Shown here piece by piece: positions 46,851 through 57,838 of a DNA stretch of 64,000 nucleotides. The stretch spans positions 77,529 through 141,528 of the forward strand of contig NMRA01000260.1 in the NCBI GenBank assembly GCA_002633005.1. Direction: 5' to 3'. Below the pieces are notes generated by a model. That model worked only from the letters and a program-made list of their open reading frames with translations, was not told where the DNA came from and searched no databases. This stretch comes from Phoronis australis. Taxonomy: Eukaryota; Phoronida; Phoronidae. How positions within the stretch are numbered: the stretch's first letter is position 1; the number at the start of each line of letters is the position of its first letter. The position numbers and the translations under genes were made by a program.

Positions 46851-48769
46851 TCTGCTGACAGTCTATTAACAGAGGATTGCTAGGTGTTGCAGATGAGGAA
46901 AGGTCCGCTCACAGGATCTTTCCTCATTTGATCCATCTAGCGTTATTATAAAAGTCTCCAATGTTCCGCTGCCGCTTTTTCCAAGAGAGTGAGCCTCCGA
47001 TTAATCACACCGACATTTCATTTCTCATTCATATGAGCAACTTTAGAAGTGTCAATTTTGTAGAACTACCCAGAACGGCCAACCAGAATGTGCCTTTATT
47101 TAATTTCTTGATTGTTGATTACACCGAGGCTGGGTGCACCATGGTCGAATTGCTGGTTGGTGTGATCCGTATTGGGGGCCTGAATTCAGGTGACAGTTAT
47201 CCGCTTGGTCACGGTGTGTTATGTAGATCACAGACCCTGGTAAGAAACATGGATGGATCGTAAAAGTCAGGTCAGAATTTGACTACAATTGACTGGAACA
47301 TCGCATAGGGTATCGTGAGTCGACAGTTTTTCATTTAATGATCAAGGACGAGGTTGTGCCCCCTATGCGTTTTTTGTAAATGAGTCCAAGCTACAGTGAA
47401 AGAACTCTCGCTGCGCGTTTGAACGTATTCTCATCTCACTAGTTCTATTCAAGGCATCTGAGTCTGTGAATGGTAACTACTGGCTAGTTGAAAATTTAGT
47501 CCACAATTTATATCGCCAGCATACGATCTCAAAATGGAAAAGCATGACCATTTTCAATATCGCTAAGGCAAGTGTGTGTTATCTAGTTAAACTGGCTGCT
47601 CTTTTCTACAACTCACGATTAATGTCCCCCGGGGTTTACTATCCGATCAGGAAGACAATTTTTGATCGAGACCACGGCCGCCTTAGCAACTAACTGTTCC
47701 GTACTCAGATGAGAAGGGATTTCTGGATTTGCAAAGAATTGAGAGCGCATTATTCCTTGAGACTGTGCTCGATGCATAAAATGACAGACAGCGCGAAGCC
47801 AACTTGTATGATTTCAAGTCAACTCAATGTGAAATTGAAGGCATTAGCAAGAGACCAGCATCTGCAATTAAAACTATACATTCGTTTTACGTTACACTAA
47901 TAGCAAAATTTATTTTTTATTTCACAACATTCTTAGCCGTACAACCATTTTCAACTTTTGAATAAAACTTGAATACGCAGTTTACAAAAAGTCTTCAAAA
48001 TAAAATTTGAGCAACGTTCGATTAAAATCTGATCTTATCTCCACTATGAGACATTTCGTTCCGCGCTGACTGGACTACACATCAACATGTATCTTAAACG
48101 TGGCCTTTGAAACTTGGTTGAAAGGCGATCGAAAGCAAGTGACAACTTGTGAAGTCCTCGTTAGGCTTTAATCACCAACTATAGTATGAAGTATTTAACT
48201 CCTAGCACGGAATGTATTTTCACCTCGGTTTCGAAATTCCATACGCTATATTGTAGACCAATTTAATTCATAAACCAATCCAACTAACTCATCAACCAAT
48301 TTAAGTTCTTTCCAACTGAAACTGTTGCTGCTGAAGTCAAAAGACCCGGATACATTATTTCATTTAAACTACCGAACTTTTCTGCGTGACGAACGCGTGT
48401 AACTCTTTAAGGTTCCCGATTATCGTCACAGACAGAATGCAAGGCATACTTGGGAGTAGAAAAAAACGTTGAGAAAGTACATGTGCCCCTTTGTAAAGTA
48501 GTCACAAAGTCGTCCAGTGGAGATTATAGCAACTTCTCCATAATGATCAACGTCACTTTCAATTTGCAGGACTTATGTAATTCCTGCGAAGTGCTATCTG
48601 ACGTCATGTTATAAATATGCTGTGCTGAGTTCCGTATAGTACAGGGAAGAATCTCGCGCAGGAAGTTGGAGTGAACACGTGCTTCGCATGGCGATGTTTC
48701 GATAAGTTTTGGCAATGTGTGATCTTGCGTTTTTACGAGACGCCTACGCCTGGTTTTCTGGTTTTGGAC

Positions 48770-49180
48770 CTATCCACTACCAACTTTTGTCAACACTTTG
48801 CTAAATACTTGTTTCAATTGTTGTGCGGAGCTCCTTCGTCGAGGTTTTCCTTCAACCATTTTCCTTCGCTTTATTTCCCGGTACAGTTCGTGGAAAGCCT
48901 CGTAAATGTCCTCGCTACCTTGGCAAGCAGACGTTTCGAAGAACGCGCAACCCATATTTGTTGCCGCCTTTTCTCCTTCCGTGTACGTAACTTTTCGAGT
49001 ATGCACGAGATCAATTTTGTTTCCAATGATTACACAAGGTGCGCTACTGTTCCTTCGAATGTCATCAACGTTTTGCCTAAGAGTCTTTACCTCTTCGAAA
49101 CTCTGCTTATCGGTCACACTGTACACCATAATAAAACCATCTGCCCATTTAATGTACCCTTCCCTGCTTGCAGGGTCGTC
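48770..49180 (-). CDS. RERG-like exon 4 (G4, G5 and C-terminus)
   Basis: Acceptor TACATTTCAG|GACGAC. It encodes DDPASREGYIKWADGFIMVY, SVTDKQSFEEVKTL, the base-specific GNKIDL, ETSAC, and the basic C-terminus ending KVGSG-stop. It is 136 codons plus stop. No prenylation motif is present. A long ORF on the opposite strand of this exon is only its shadow. Confidence 0.95.
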   Translation of the reverse strand, partial: DDPASREGYIKWADGFIMVYSVTDKQSFEEVKTLRQNVDDIRRNSSAPCVIIGNKIDLVHTRKVTYTEGEKAATNMGCAFFETSACQGSEDIYEAFHELYREIKRRKMVEGKPRRRSSAQQLKQVFSKVLTKVGSG

Positions 49181-52100
49181 CTGAAATGTAAATCGACATA
49201 CTTTTAAGTTCCATCCTAGTAATGAATCAGTCAGTGGATTCGTCCAGCATTCGAATTTTTTATTAGGTAATTAGTAAACAAACCAACTTACTTGCGTTTC
49301 CCATATAGTGGACCGGAGAGTATGTAGGACCAGCATTTTACGTACTATATATATATAAATATATATCTACAACATTTTCAAAAGGATCCACTTATGCCGT
49401 TCCCAAAATATTAACAAACTTGAATTTCTTTCAGGTCAAATCCTACAGCCTTTCAACTATCGGAAAATACGAACTTTACTGAGTTAAAATACATAGACAC
49501 AGATTTGTTAATAAGGGCTTACATAAAGTTCTGTTTCTCACTTACCACTCCAGCTGTATCTAAAATTTCCATGGCAACAGCATCTTCATCAACCAAAGTT
49601 TGATGCTGATAAGTAAATTCTGTAAAATAAATAAGTAAGCAAAACAAATATGAGCAGTGTTGATTTCACACTTTCGCTTGAAAAAACGTTTTAAACAATA
49701 CACTGTATCTACGAAAATGTGTTGTTTTATATTTACAGTGTTTACAGTTATACGTCAATGAGCTTCAATCTGTTTTTTGCCGTTTTGCATTGCCGGCCCA
49801 GGATATCTAGGAAATTACAGTCTTGGGCATTTTTCTCTGTAAATAATGCTTCGTTTTAAGCAAAAAAACGCCCTATATAACAACTTGTATTAGAGAAACA
49901 AAGGGACTTTGGACACAGTTCCATTTATTAAGTAGGAAATGTTGACGGTATACAAAGACGAAAGTCTCCGCATTTTTCATCCTTCGAGTCCCCACAAGAG
50001 ACACTACCCTGCCATCGCATTTCTGGTTTGGATGGCCATAAAGCTATAAATGATAATATTTCAGTTTAATCAGTGACATTTTAATGGCAAGTCCAATGCA
50101 GCCTCTCGGTGGCTCATCGAAACATTTACAGGACAATTTCTGGGAAACCGTTAATGTTCTAAAAATTAGGTACACACCACAACGCTATCTTCTACGTCCA
50201 TAAAATGAAATGTGAACTGTTGAAGCGAGCCGTGATGCAGTTTACCAATGGGAGAGATGTTCCTTCAGCTTATTAAACCAGAAGCAAATGGCCAGTGTCG
50301 AGGACGGTCGTGAACTGACCGGTGTTCTTATAACCCACACGATATGACAAAACATTGGTTTTTGAGCTGATACCAGTGTATGTGCGCCTGCTGAAGCCCG
50401 GTTGGAAACCCCATTATGTATTATAATGAGTCCACTTAACGCTATTCCGGCTCCACAGAACATGCCGTTGGGCAAGAATGCCATTTGGCCAGAGAATCGT
50501 TCAAAGCCACATGATTGTTATTCCCAACGGAGGATTGAGTGGGGCATGGCAGTAACGTCCACACCAGAAATTCCTAAAGCCAGTTTCGTAGACTGTGAAA
50601 GGCTTTTCCCAAAAAGCATCAACGGTACCGTTCCTGTACCATTTTAATGAAAAAATGGCACAGCTAGTGTGAACACATTGAGTCTTGCATGATCTTGCTT
50701 TTTAGTGAGTGCCTTGCGTCTACGAAACGCTGCCCTGACGTACTCGTAGGGCAATCTCGAACCAGCGCCATCTGTTCTATCCGGTCGACCTGAGGAGTAG
50801 TCATGACGTTGACATCTGCAGCGGTTCTCCGGTCACTTGAGGATGGTATGAAGGAACATTGACCCCGCGCCGTTATCTGGTAGTCGATCTAGGCATCATG
50901 TTTAAAACCACGAAATATTTGCTCACACGTACTCGTTGTTTAACTTTCGCTCAACAGCAGTTATCATTTAACACCACCCTGTTACGACAGAGCAAGGCCT
51001 CATGTCACGTAGATATTTGTGAACAATGCTAAATGCGTCATGAAAAAATGGTTGGTAGGCCTAACTTTGCAGTGGTCTCTCAGTATCAATACTATTACCA
51101 TTGCGATTGTTATTATCACTGATGATGTTATTGGTATTATTGAAATTATTATTGTCATCGTCATCATCATCATCATCTTGCGTGATCTCGCTTTTCTGAC
51201 AAGAAATTTGCCCTACGGAACACGGTACACCACGTGCACTGTCATCCCATATGAAAGCACTCCCAATGCATTGCTTCGTGCGTTAGGCTTATTACAACAC
51301 AATTTGAAGCCTTATACAGTGCCACTAACATTCTTTGACTTATGTTTGTAAATGAACATTTTTATAATCAAAGAATGGGGCAAATGATTGTTTCAACGGG
51401 GCTGTGCCGTGCCACTAACTATTCAAGTAAGAAATTAACGCTGTGCAGGTCTTTAACTGGACACGTAACTTTTAAGGTTATGTGAGACCCTTGAAAGATG
51501 GAACATCATATCTCAAAAATGGCTAATTCATATGAAACTTTCATATACTAAGCTTTATGCACCGTTCTCCAATGCACTTTTAGGAACAGTAATGTTTTTA
51601 AAATGTTCCCCTTTAGCGCGTGGGGTTTTCATAAAATACGATATTATATGATTTTCATGAAAAAATCTGTAGTTGCATCAACCGGAAACGAAATGGTATC
51701 TGGGAAACTGTAACAGCGTTTCTGAGATCTCATTTTTAACATTTATATCACAAAAAAGTTGATCATGTTATTGATACTATTGTTTTTGAATTATTGAACC
51801 TTTCTTTTTTGCTATTTTCTATTTAAAATACATGGTCACGTAATCCAATTGATGGTGGATAGTTTGTAAAACGTCCAAAATCAAAATCTGCAGGATTTCT
51901 ACTTTCAGGAAGTATATACTTTTACCGTGTTTAAAATCTATAGTTTTGTAGATATTTGGCTAAACATAGAGACTTGTCGATAACCTAAAATGGGCACAGT
52001 ATTCTGACTGGAGGGCAAATTTGTCAGACTACAATGTAGATTGATTGAGAGACTGAATGGTAGAGTTGATAGCATTGGTCGTGACACGTGTAATTCGGCT

Positions 52101-55100
52101 CAGCGGCAGAGCTTTCCGCTGCTCACTGAGGGGTTAATCGGTTCGATTCCGCGCTAGAGCTAATTTCTGAAATTACTTTTCTCGCCGAGAATGTCTCTTT
52201 AATTAACTTTTGAGGCAAAAATACTGTGGAGTGGCGTAGTTAAATATGCACTTAAGTAATTAACGCTGAAACGTGTCTCTCAGTTTTCAACAACACGCTT
52301 CATAAGACAAAACAGCATGTTATTTTAACCAAATAACATGTTACTTAACCAAATAACACGACTTTGCAAAAATAACACTTAGTAAACTGACATTTGTGCG
52401 GCAACCCTTATTACAAAAATGTCGTGAATTTGCAAATTTAATTACGTCTTGCTACTGTAACGACGGTCGACTGGTGCGTTGTGCACAGTCGGCAGCTTTA
52501 TCAGTTCTTAGTTCGCTATTCATGTAATATATCAGGTTTCCAAAAAAGTGAGCCAGTTTTTTGACAAGTAATTTCTCAGTAACGGATAAACCGATTTTTT
52601 TTTCAAATTTGTTATAGATAAATCTTGGGATATCATCGAAAAATGTACAAAATATCAAATAAATATGTGTTCACTTTAGCGGGTACTGTCAAACTGAAAA
52701 CATCAGGTCAAATAATAAAATATCTAAGGGAAACTCGCTTATTTAAGTCTATGCTCAGTGTGGCCTCCATCTTCCTCCACCACTAAACGTAGTCCTGTCT
52801 TCCAACCAGAAATGCTTTTCCGTATTTCTTCCATCGAGATTTCCTCCCATGACATAATTATCCTGTCTTTTAACTCCTGCTCAGCCAATTTGCCTTTCAT
52901 TCCCGGGTAAACTTTCTCCTTCAGAGAGTCCCATATGGCATAGTCCATTGGACTGCAGTCAGGACTGAGAGGAGGCCACTCGTCCTTTTTGATGAAGTTT
53001 GGTGTGGCCTCCTCGAGGTGAGGCTGGGTTATCTTGCTCGTGTGTGAAGCAGCCCCATCTTGCTGAAACACGTAATTGTTTCCCGGATAAAGTCGCCTGC
53101 AATCCGGGAGAATATTTTCATCCAATAACTGCATGTACCTTTGACTGTTATTTTGGCTCTATCCGTGTCAATCAAATGAATATTTGCTTTCCTTCCCAAG
53201 ATACTGCAGCGGAAACCATTACTTTTTTGGAAACTCTGGAAGTCTCGTTATAGAGTCGAAAGGGCAGAATTTGTCATCTTTGTTTCCTATAGACACGGTC
53301 GTTTTGGCGATTTTTAGCGACTTCTAGCGTAAATTCTCTTTCATCAATGAAAATGATTCATTTCACATCAGTGGCTGAATAGCGGTCATGCAAGTGGTGA
53401 TATCGAGTTTTTCTTTTCCTTCTAACATTTTGCTATATCCGTGATACCCACATTCTTATGAAGGGTTTTAACTCCAGTTTTTCGCCATCGTTTGCACGGA
53501 AGATTTGCTCACTTGCAACGTCTCTCAGAGATTTGTGATTCCACGGGTTGTTCTCCTGGGATTGATTCAGTACCTTAGATTCCGATTTTGGAAACTGAAC
53601 GAATGACTGTTAGAAGAAAAGATTGATTGCGGGAGTATTTGTTCGAGTTGGAAGGAATTAAAACACATCGATGGCCTCCTAAGGTGTTCTTCTATGCGCA
53701 AATGGTACTTATAAAAGTGTGATTTTGTTTTTTTAAATCAGTGTGAGGCATAATTCTCCGAAAAGCTTCCGGCGTATGAAGCGCCTAAAGGAGCTTCACC
53801 GTCTGTAGTTCAACTAGGGACGGTGGTCACTGTCTATGTACACACGTGCATGCACTCATGTACAATGCACAGACTTGAAGTAGGGTTTTCTTGCGAGCAA
53901 TTGTTCTTATTTTTTCATTTAAGTTTAAAATTAGTAAAACATCAGGTACGAGTGTCCAGTCCAAAGATAGAGTGCTTTATGTAATAGTTACAGAATCCTC
54001 CTCAAACGTTTTTGTCGGCAGTCTTGTTCTTTTCCAAGTTACATGATTACCTGAACTGAGAACTATCAGTAGTTCCTTGCTGTCAAATCATCCACGTTTC
54101 AGCGAAAGGTTGTGGGTCGAACATGGAAAGTGGGGGACCATTGACCTTGTCAAACAGCGAGCTGGAGATAGTTTCCAATAGCAAACAAGAGCGTTCGTTT
54201 ATTACTATCCGATTCATTTCGCAGATTCCTCGTTCACAGTCAGCTGTACTGCAAGGAAGAGTCCGATGCAGAGGTCCAGTTGTAGCAGAGCACTTGGTAG
54301 GTTGTCTATTCTAACCGTCTCCTCCATTTTTTGCGAACTCACGCATTCCATTGATCGCCGTTGTGGCAACCAGCCCATGCAAATACGCCTGACTTAGTGC
54401 TCACCTTGTTTTATCCCGGATCCCATCGGCCACGGTTTGGGAGTTCAAGATGCCCAGAATAGAGCAAAATGACTGTTCATCTTTGTCAAGTTCAATGACA
54501 CTCCACGTTCACAACAACTTTTTGAATAAATTGACCTGGACGTAAGGAATATTCGACAACAATGCTATCGTCAGCGTAGCAGTGAATCGATACCGTAAGC
54601 TATTCTATCAAAACTATGCCCCACTATACCGTCACTTACTGTGTGTAGGCGCTACGTTAACATGTAAAAAGATGGTTGGCTGCGCCTACGCCCCACTATA
54701 ACGTAACTTACGGTGCACAGGCCCTATGTATAAATGCCAAAAGGTGGTTGGCTGCTCCTACGTATTCCTACGTCATATTACAGTACTATTTATGAATCCT
54801 GCTTGATCTACTCTTCCCAATATGAAATCATGCCGTGGCAGCAACCTCACCGCACGGTACTAAATAATGTTAAAATTTATTTATTAAAAGGACGCGATTT
54901 TGATTTTACAACGGAGAAAACGTATTTTGGTGTTTCTTTTTTTAGCGGGATAGTGTTGACGTAGAAACAAAACAGGAAACTCTGTTTGTTTTTGTGATTT
55001 AATCCTAAATCGCTTATTCCTACGTAGGACTTCCATTCAAAGTTAACTGAAAAGGATGTGGCAACCTTGTCGCCATGAAAATGTCCGACGCAGACGGTGT

Positions 55101-57045
55101 AGATTACTGATCTAAGCCGACCTGCGGAACAAAAGCCACGGGAATATTCGTGTAAAACGAGAAAGAGTAACTCGACGCAGTAAATAAAGTAGGAATTCCG
55201 CTCCAGAGGTATCTCATCTTCATGGGTTTGTATTTAGTGTAGATCCTGGTGAATACCCGTTAACAACAGATTCCAGAACCTGTCAAGGGTCACCGCGACA
55301 AGCGGAAGTGTTTAGATTATCAAACATGAATTGAACTTACCTAATGTTGGATCGTATTCCCATATAAATCGTCTCGTCATGAATCTCACGACCAGAGCTG
55401 AAAGCAAGTGTGATAAACAGTTATTTGATAAGCGATATTACGGCACGTGCGTTTAAATTATTGACTTGCCATGCTACTGAAGTGGGACGTGAGCGAAAAA
55501 TAAGCACACGTCGGCGTCGATGCATATCTGTGTTGTAGATAACTTATTAAAGGTTACTGATCCACTTGGAACTGTACCACAATACTTCCAACTTTTTGTA
55601 CAAATTTATGTGTGCAGTGAAAAGGCATATTAATTGGCTAGTAGTTTTCACATTCAGAATGATGGTAATGGGTATCACCGAAATGATAAGCTATACTCAT
55701 TATAATAACGATATCCTAACACTAAATGATTGGGCTTCGATTTTGTAAACACTGGTTTCAGGCGGAGGATGGGGAGGGGGCAAAGATAGTCGTAATTCGG
55801 ACAAATGGTGAAAATACGACCAGGTAAAGATTTTTGGGGACAAAACGTCATTTGCCTTCCCTCCCTCCACACAGCACAGTCTAAACAGGCTTGTAGCGCG
55901 TCAATTATTTTGTCTTCCGGTGTTTTGGCTACCAAGTAAAAGCCACTACTCAAGGTCCTGATATACCTGTCATCGACGATTTTCAATGTCAAAAACATTT
56001 AACCTTTGAATTACAACTCTTGATCGGTCTCAACTTGCAGATTTCAGATGACCTAGTGAGCAGATTTTCGGCTTTTGGAAGAACTCGATGAAATATCACT
56101 CGTCGCTTCTGAAGACTGAACAGTCATTGGTCACTATTCGTCAAAATGTAATACAAAAGGGTAGTTGGACAAATGAAGAACACTGGTTCCCTAACCGAAC
56201 ATTAGACAAAGACGATAATGATAGTGCAAGCCAGCCTTATCAAAAAATCTTGGAATTCGTCTATTTGGTGTGTAACAAAACCTAGTGGCGAAAACTATGT
56301 CAGCTTCACTGGAGAACTCGTCAACCCTAAAACGTTTTAGCCAGGCAGACGAGCAGTCCACGAAGGGGTCATTTTCGCCAGCTGCAGTTGGTTCGTTTCT
56401 TCATCTCCCAAATGGCATTTAGTGAAATTTTGATGACAAAACACGTTCACTGTCTGCCTTTTCAGTTGATTAACATAACGATAAACAAAGGCATCTTTTA
56501 AAGTAAGCGGCCTGTATGGCAACAAAAGTGCTAGAGAACGCCATCACTTTTGGGAAACTCAAACCTCCAACAAAGCGCACAACTGGCGTTTTCGCAACTA
56601 ACGAAAAACGAGCCTTTACCCAGTCTGAAAACGGGGTATAGCAAAACCACTGCTGAGCAATTTGGGCAATTTAGAGGTGAGGAAACAAACCAACGAAAAT
56701 GACTCCTTTGCAAACAGTCTGTTTATATGGTTAAAACATTAACGTTTCGCTAGCGTTGGCCAACGAAACTTTAATCCATGTATTTTCGCCACTCACATGA
56801 ACTTAGTATAACTGCTACGGAAAATGTCATCATTAGTATCGTTAGTACGGTTGATGTCGCCCATGGTCTATGCTAGCAAAATAAATTATCGATTGAACAA
56901 ACTTACCTGACTTTCCCACGGCAGAAGTTCCCAAGAGAACAATCTTCACCTCGTTTGCATTCTTGCTACTCTTGTTACTCAACCTTCGCACCTTGGTACT
57001 CGAGTTGTTATTGTTATTATTCTCTTCGGCTATCGACGCCGGCAT
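48770..57045 (-). CDS. RERG/RASL12-like small GTPase, whole gene model
   Basis: Four minus-strand exons, 57045-56907, 55397-55341, 49619-49546 and 49180-48770, join with consistent phases (1, 1, 0) at GT-AG sites to give 226 residues. Blocks: a variable 31-residue N-terminus with six Asn, the P-loop LGTSAVGKS (39-46), WEYDPTLE with the switch I Thr64, DTAGV (86-90), GNKIDL (143-148) and ETSAC (172-176), then a basic end REIKRRKMVEGKPRRRSS and VFSKVLTKVGSG. The C-terminal part closely follows vertebrate RERG (RRRRMVQGKTRRRSS...), and like RERG it lacks a CAAX box. RERG-family proteins are growth-restraining Ras relatives. At the positions of Ras Gly12, Gly13 and Gln61 this protein has Ser, Ala and Val. 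It could equally be the RASL12 orthologue. Confidence 0.93.
49546..49619 (-). CDS. RERG-like exon 3 (switch II start)
   Basis: Acceptor TTATTTTACAG|AATTTA, donor GGAGTG|GTAAGT. It encodes FTYQHQTLVDEDAVAMEILD then TAGV. The last codon (Val) stands where Ras-family proteins have the catalytic Gln. A weaker donor three bases earlier (GGA|GTGGTA) would remove the Val and give DTAG-DD. Confidence 0.92.
50690..50745 (+). repeat. Dispersed ~55-bp unit, copy B
   Basis: It reads GAGTCTTGCATGATCTTGCT, then TTTTAGTGAGTGCC and TTGCGTCTACGAAACGCTGC. This is the same block order as copies at 46775 and 62240. It is intronic in the RERG-like gene. Confidence 0.5.
51168..51222 (+). repeat. Dispersed ~55-bp unit, copy C, next to an ATT/ATC microsatellite
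   Basis: CATCTTGCGTGATCTCGCTT, then TTCTGACAAG and CCCTACGGAACACGG follow a (TTA/TCA)n tract at 51105-51175. It is more diverged than the other copies. Confidence 0.4.
52086..52200 (+). mobile_element. tRNA-derived SINE, copy 2
   Basis: The head has the A box CGGCTCAGCGG and a perfect B box GGTTCGATTCC (52140-52150). The tail AAATTACTTTTCTCGCCGAG then AATGTC matches the tail of the copy at 23419. It is intronic in the RERG-like gene. The head resembles a tRNA, but no intact cloverleaf with CCA-ready ends is clear. Confidence 0.7.
52530..53650 (-). pseudogene. Decayed mariner-type (DD37D) transposon
   Basis: The best piece, 53134-52739, encodes NNYVFQQDGAASHTSKITQ, EWPPLSPDCSPMDYAIWDSL and KEKV. 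There are 37 residues between the second Asp (QQD) and third Asp (PMD), as in the maT (DD37D) group of mariner elements. Upstream on the same strand, frames interrupted by stops give IIFIDEREFTLEVAKNRQND (first catalytic Asp) and KVMVSAAVSWEGK, and further up an HTH-like SETLQVSKSSVQTMAK. Multiple frameshifts make it non-functional. The 3' end near 52531-52560 (CAGGTTTCCAAAAAAGTGAG) may be a TIR. Confidence 0.85.
53738..53840. mobile_element. Solo arm of the 249-bp fold-back family
   Basis: GCATAATTCTCCGAAAAGCT then TCCGGCGTATGAAGCGCCTA aligns with the right arm of 2843-3091, continuing to GACGGTGGTCACTGTCT against GGCGATGGTCATTGCCT. The mate arm is absent. It sits just outside the mariner remnant. 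Confidence 0.6.
54505..54610 (-). pseudogene. Possible reverse transcriptase scrap (YADD box)
   Basis: Minus-strand translation gives LTVSIHCYADDSIVVEYSL, which has the catalytic YADD box of a LINE-type reverse transcriptase. The neighbouring blocks expected on either side are not found, so only a scrap or a coincidence remains. Confidence 0.3.
54618..54761. repeat. 72-bp direct duplication
   Basis: Two units start GCCCCACTATA(C/A)CGTAACTTAC and end GGTTGGCTGC(G/T)CCTAC at 54618 and 54690. They differ at about a quarter of positions. Non-coding, intronic in the RERG-like gene. Confidence 0.7.
55341..55397 (-). CDS. RERG-like exon 2 (switch I)
   Basis: Acceptor TTGCTTTCAG|CTCTGG, donor ACATTAG|GTAAGT. 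It encodes ALVVRFMTRRFIWEYDPTL, nearly identical to vertebrate RERG. The exon is only 57 bases, phase 1-1. It includes the switch I threonine that contacts Mg-GTP. Confidence 0.93.
56907..57045 (-). CDS. RERG-like exon 1 (N-terminus and P-loop)
   Basis: It encodes MPASIAEENNNNNNSSTKVR, then RLSNKSSKNANEVKIVLLGT and SAVGKS, with the donor AAGTCAG|GTAAGT in phase 1. The Asn run comes from an AAC/AAT trinucleotide tract and makes the protein longer than 199-residue human RERG. Confidence 0.93.
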
Positions 57046-57278
57046 GCTGATTAAATGCTTCTGGGGCCGGTAATCTCAAAAGCGTATCAATTAGTTCTTA
57101 GGCTTAAAGAACTTGATTGGTTCGCATACTCTGCGTGCACCGTTCCGATGTTCCCAGAGCTTCTGTGAATCGGCGGTGGTGTTTTATTGAACTAATATCG
57201 TCTATTTCTGGAAGACGTGTCTTCAAAACAGTAACTAATTATCGCCTTCGTTAGATAATCTCGCGTCTTTTGTTTTAC

Positions 57279-57299
57279 TGACGTAAATCACACTTCCTG
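57279..57299. promoter_or_regulatory. CRE-like and ETS-like sites upstream of the RERG-like gene
   Basis: TGACGTAA (57279-57286) and ACTTCCTG (57292-57299) lie about 235-255 bases upstream of the start codon. These are common short motifs; regulation is inferred only from position. Confidence 0.2.
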
Positions 57300-57415
57300 A
57301 AAAGAGCAAAATTAAAATTACTTTGTTGTTTAAATGATCGACATCATCACAACATCTCAGTTCTGGTTTAAAAACCTATCAACGAAACGTAGACCACCTC
57401 TAAGTCACCCCTCCA

Positions 57416-57478
57416 GTAGCGAGAGTGTCAGACTGACAACCGAATGGTTAACGGTTCAAATCCCTTGTGCGCTAAAAT
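57416..57478 (+). repeat. tRNA-like fragment (possible SINE head)
   Basis: GTAGCGAGAGTGTCAGACTG followed by ACAACCGAATGGTTAACGGTTC contains a good B box (GGTTCAAATCC at 57454-57464) and an A-box-like start. The folding is too poor for a functional tRNA. It does not share the tail of the other two SINE copies. Confidence 0.45.
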
Positions 57479-57684
57479 ATAAAAAATACCCATCCGTTCA
57501 TTGGCGATCACGAGTGTAACCAAATACGAACAATGTAGTGCTTGAAGAAGGACATAGAAATGACCGATCGAAATGACGTAGGCAACAGATTGGAGTGAAT
57601 AGAACAATAAATTTGCGAAACGATGTTTCTTCATCGCAATCTCAAAGTGGGTATAGGAAGTTATAAAACAAATAACTAGCGTCC

Positions 57685-57838
57685 TTGATGGGCGGTGCAC
57701 CATAGGGAGCTGGGGGGCTATAGCCCCCCCCCACACTTTTTCAGTGCTACGCCGCACATGGTCTATAGGCGATGCACCACAGGGGGCTGAGGGGCTTTAG
57801 TCCCCCCCACACTTTTTTCAGTGCTGCGCCGCCCATGT
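57685..57838. mobile_element. Dimeric 77-bp MITE-like repeat
   Basis: Two tandem units begin GGCGGTGCACCATAGGGAGC / GGCGATGCACCACAGGGGGC and end TCAGTGCT(A/G)CGCCGC(A/C)CATG. The outer ends ATGGGCGGTGC and GCGCCGCCCAT are inverted repeats. Each unit holds a G-run paired with a C-run (GGGGGCTATAGCCCCC). Confidence 0.6.

Larger units (their letters stand above)
44400..48650. other. Intergenic between LINE and RERG-like gene
   Basis: Apart from the elements listed separately (short telomeric tract, MITE, 55-bp unit), no gene is recognised. The plus-strand ORF at 46961-47263 (100 codons) has no familiar motif. A tRNA 5'-half-like string (GGCCTAGCGGACTCGTGGAT) lies at 44888-44907 without a B box. 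Confidence 0.45.

Noticed and set aside
46961-47263. 100-codon plus-strand ORF
   Set aside because: No domain recognised and no clear splice sites at its borders. Left as non-coding.
48671-49207. 178-codon plus-strand ORF, one of the longest in the window
   Set aside because: It is the antisense shadow of RERG-like exon 4, whose minus-strand reading has clear GTPase motifs.
54380-54420. GIKQGEH on the minus strand near a YADD string
   Set aside because: In a reverse transcriptase the GxxQG block precedes YADD. Here it follows, so the match is probably chance.
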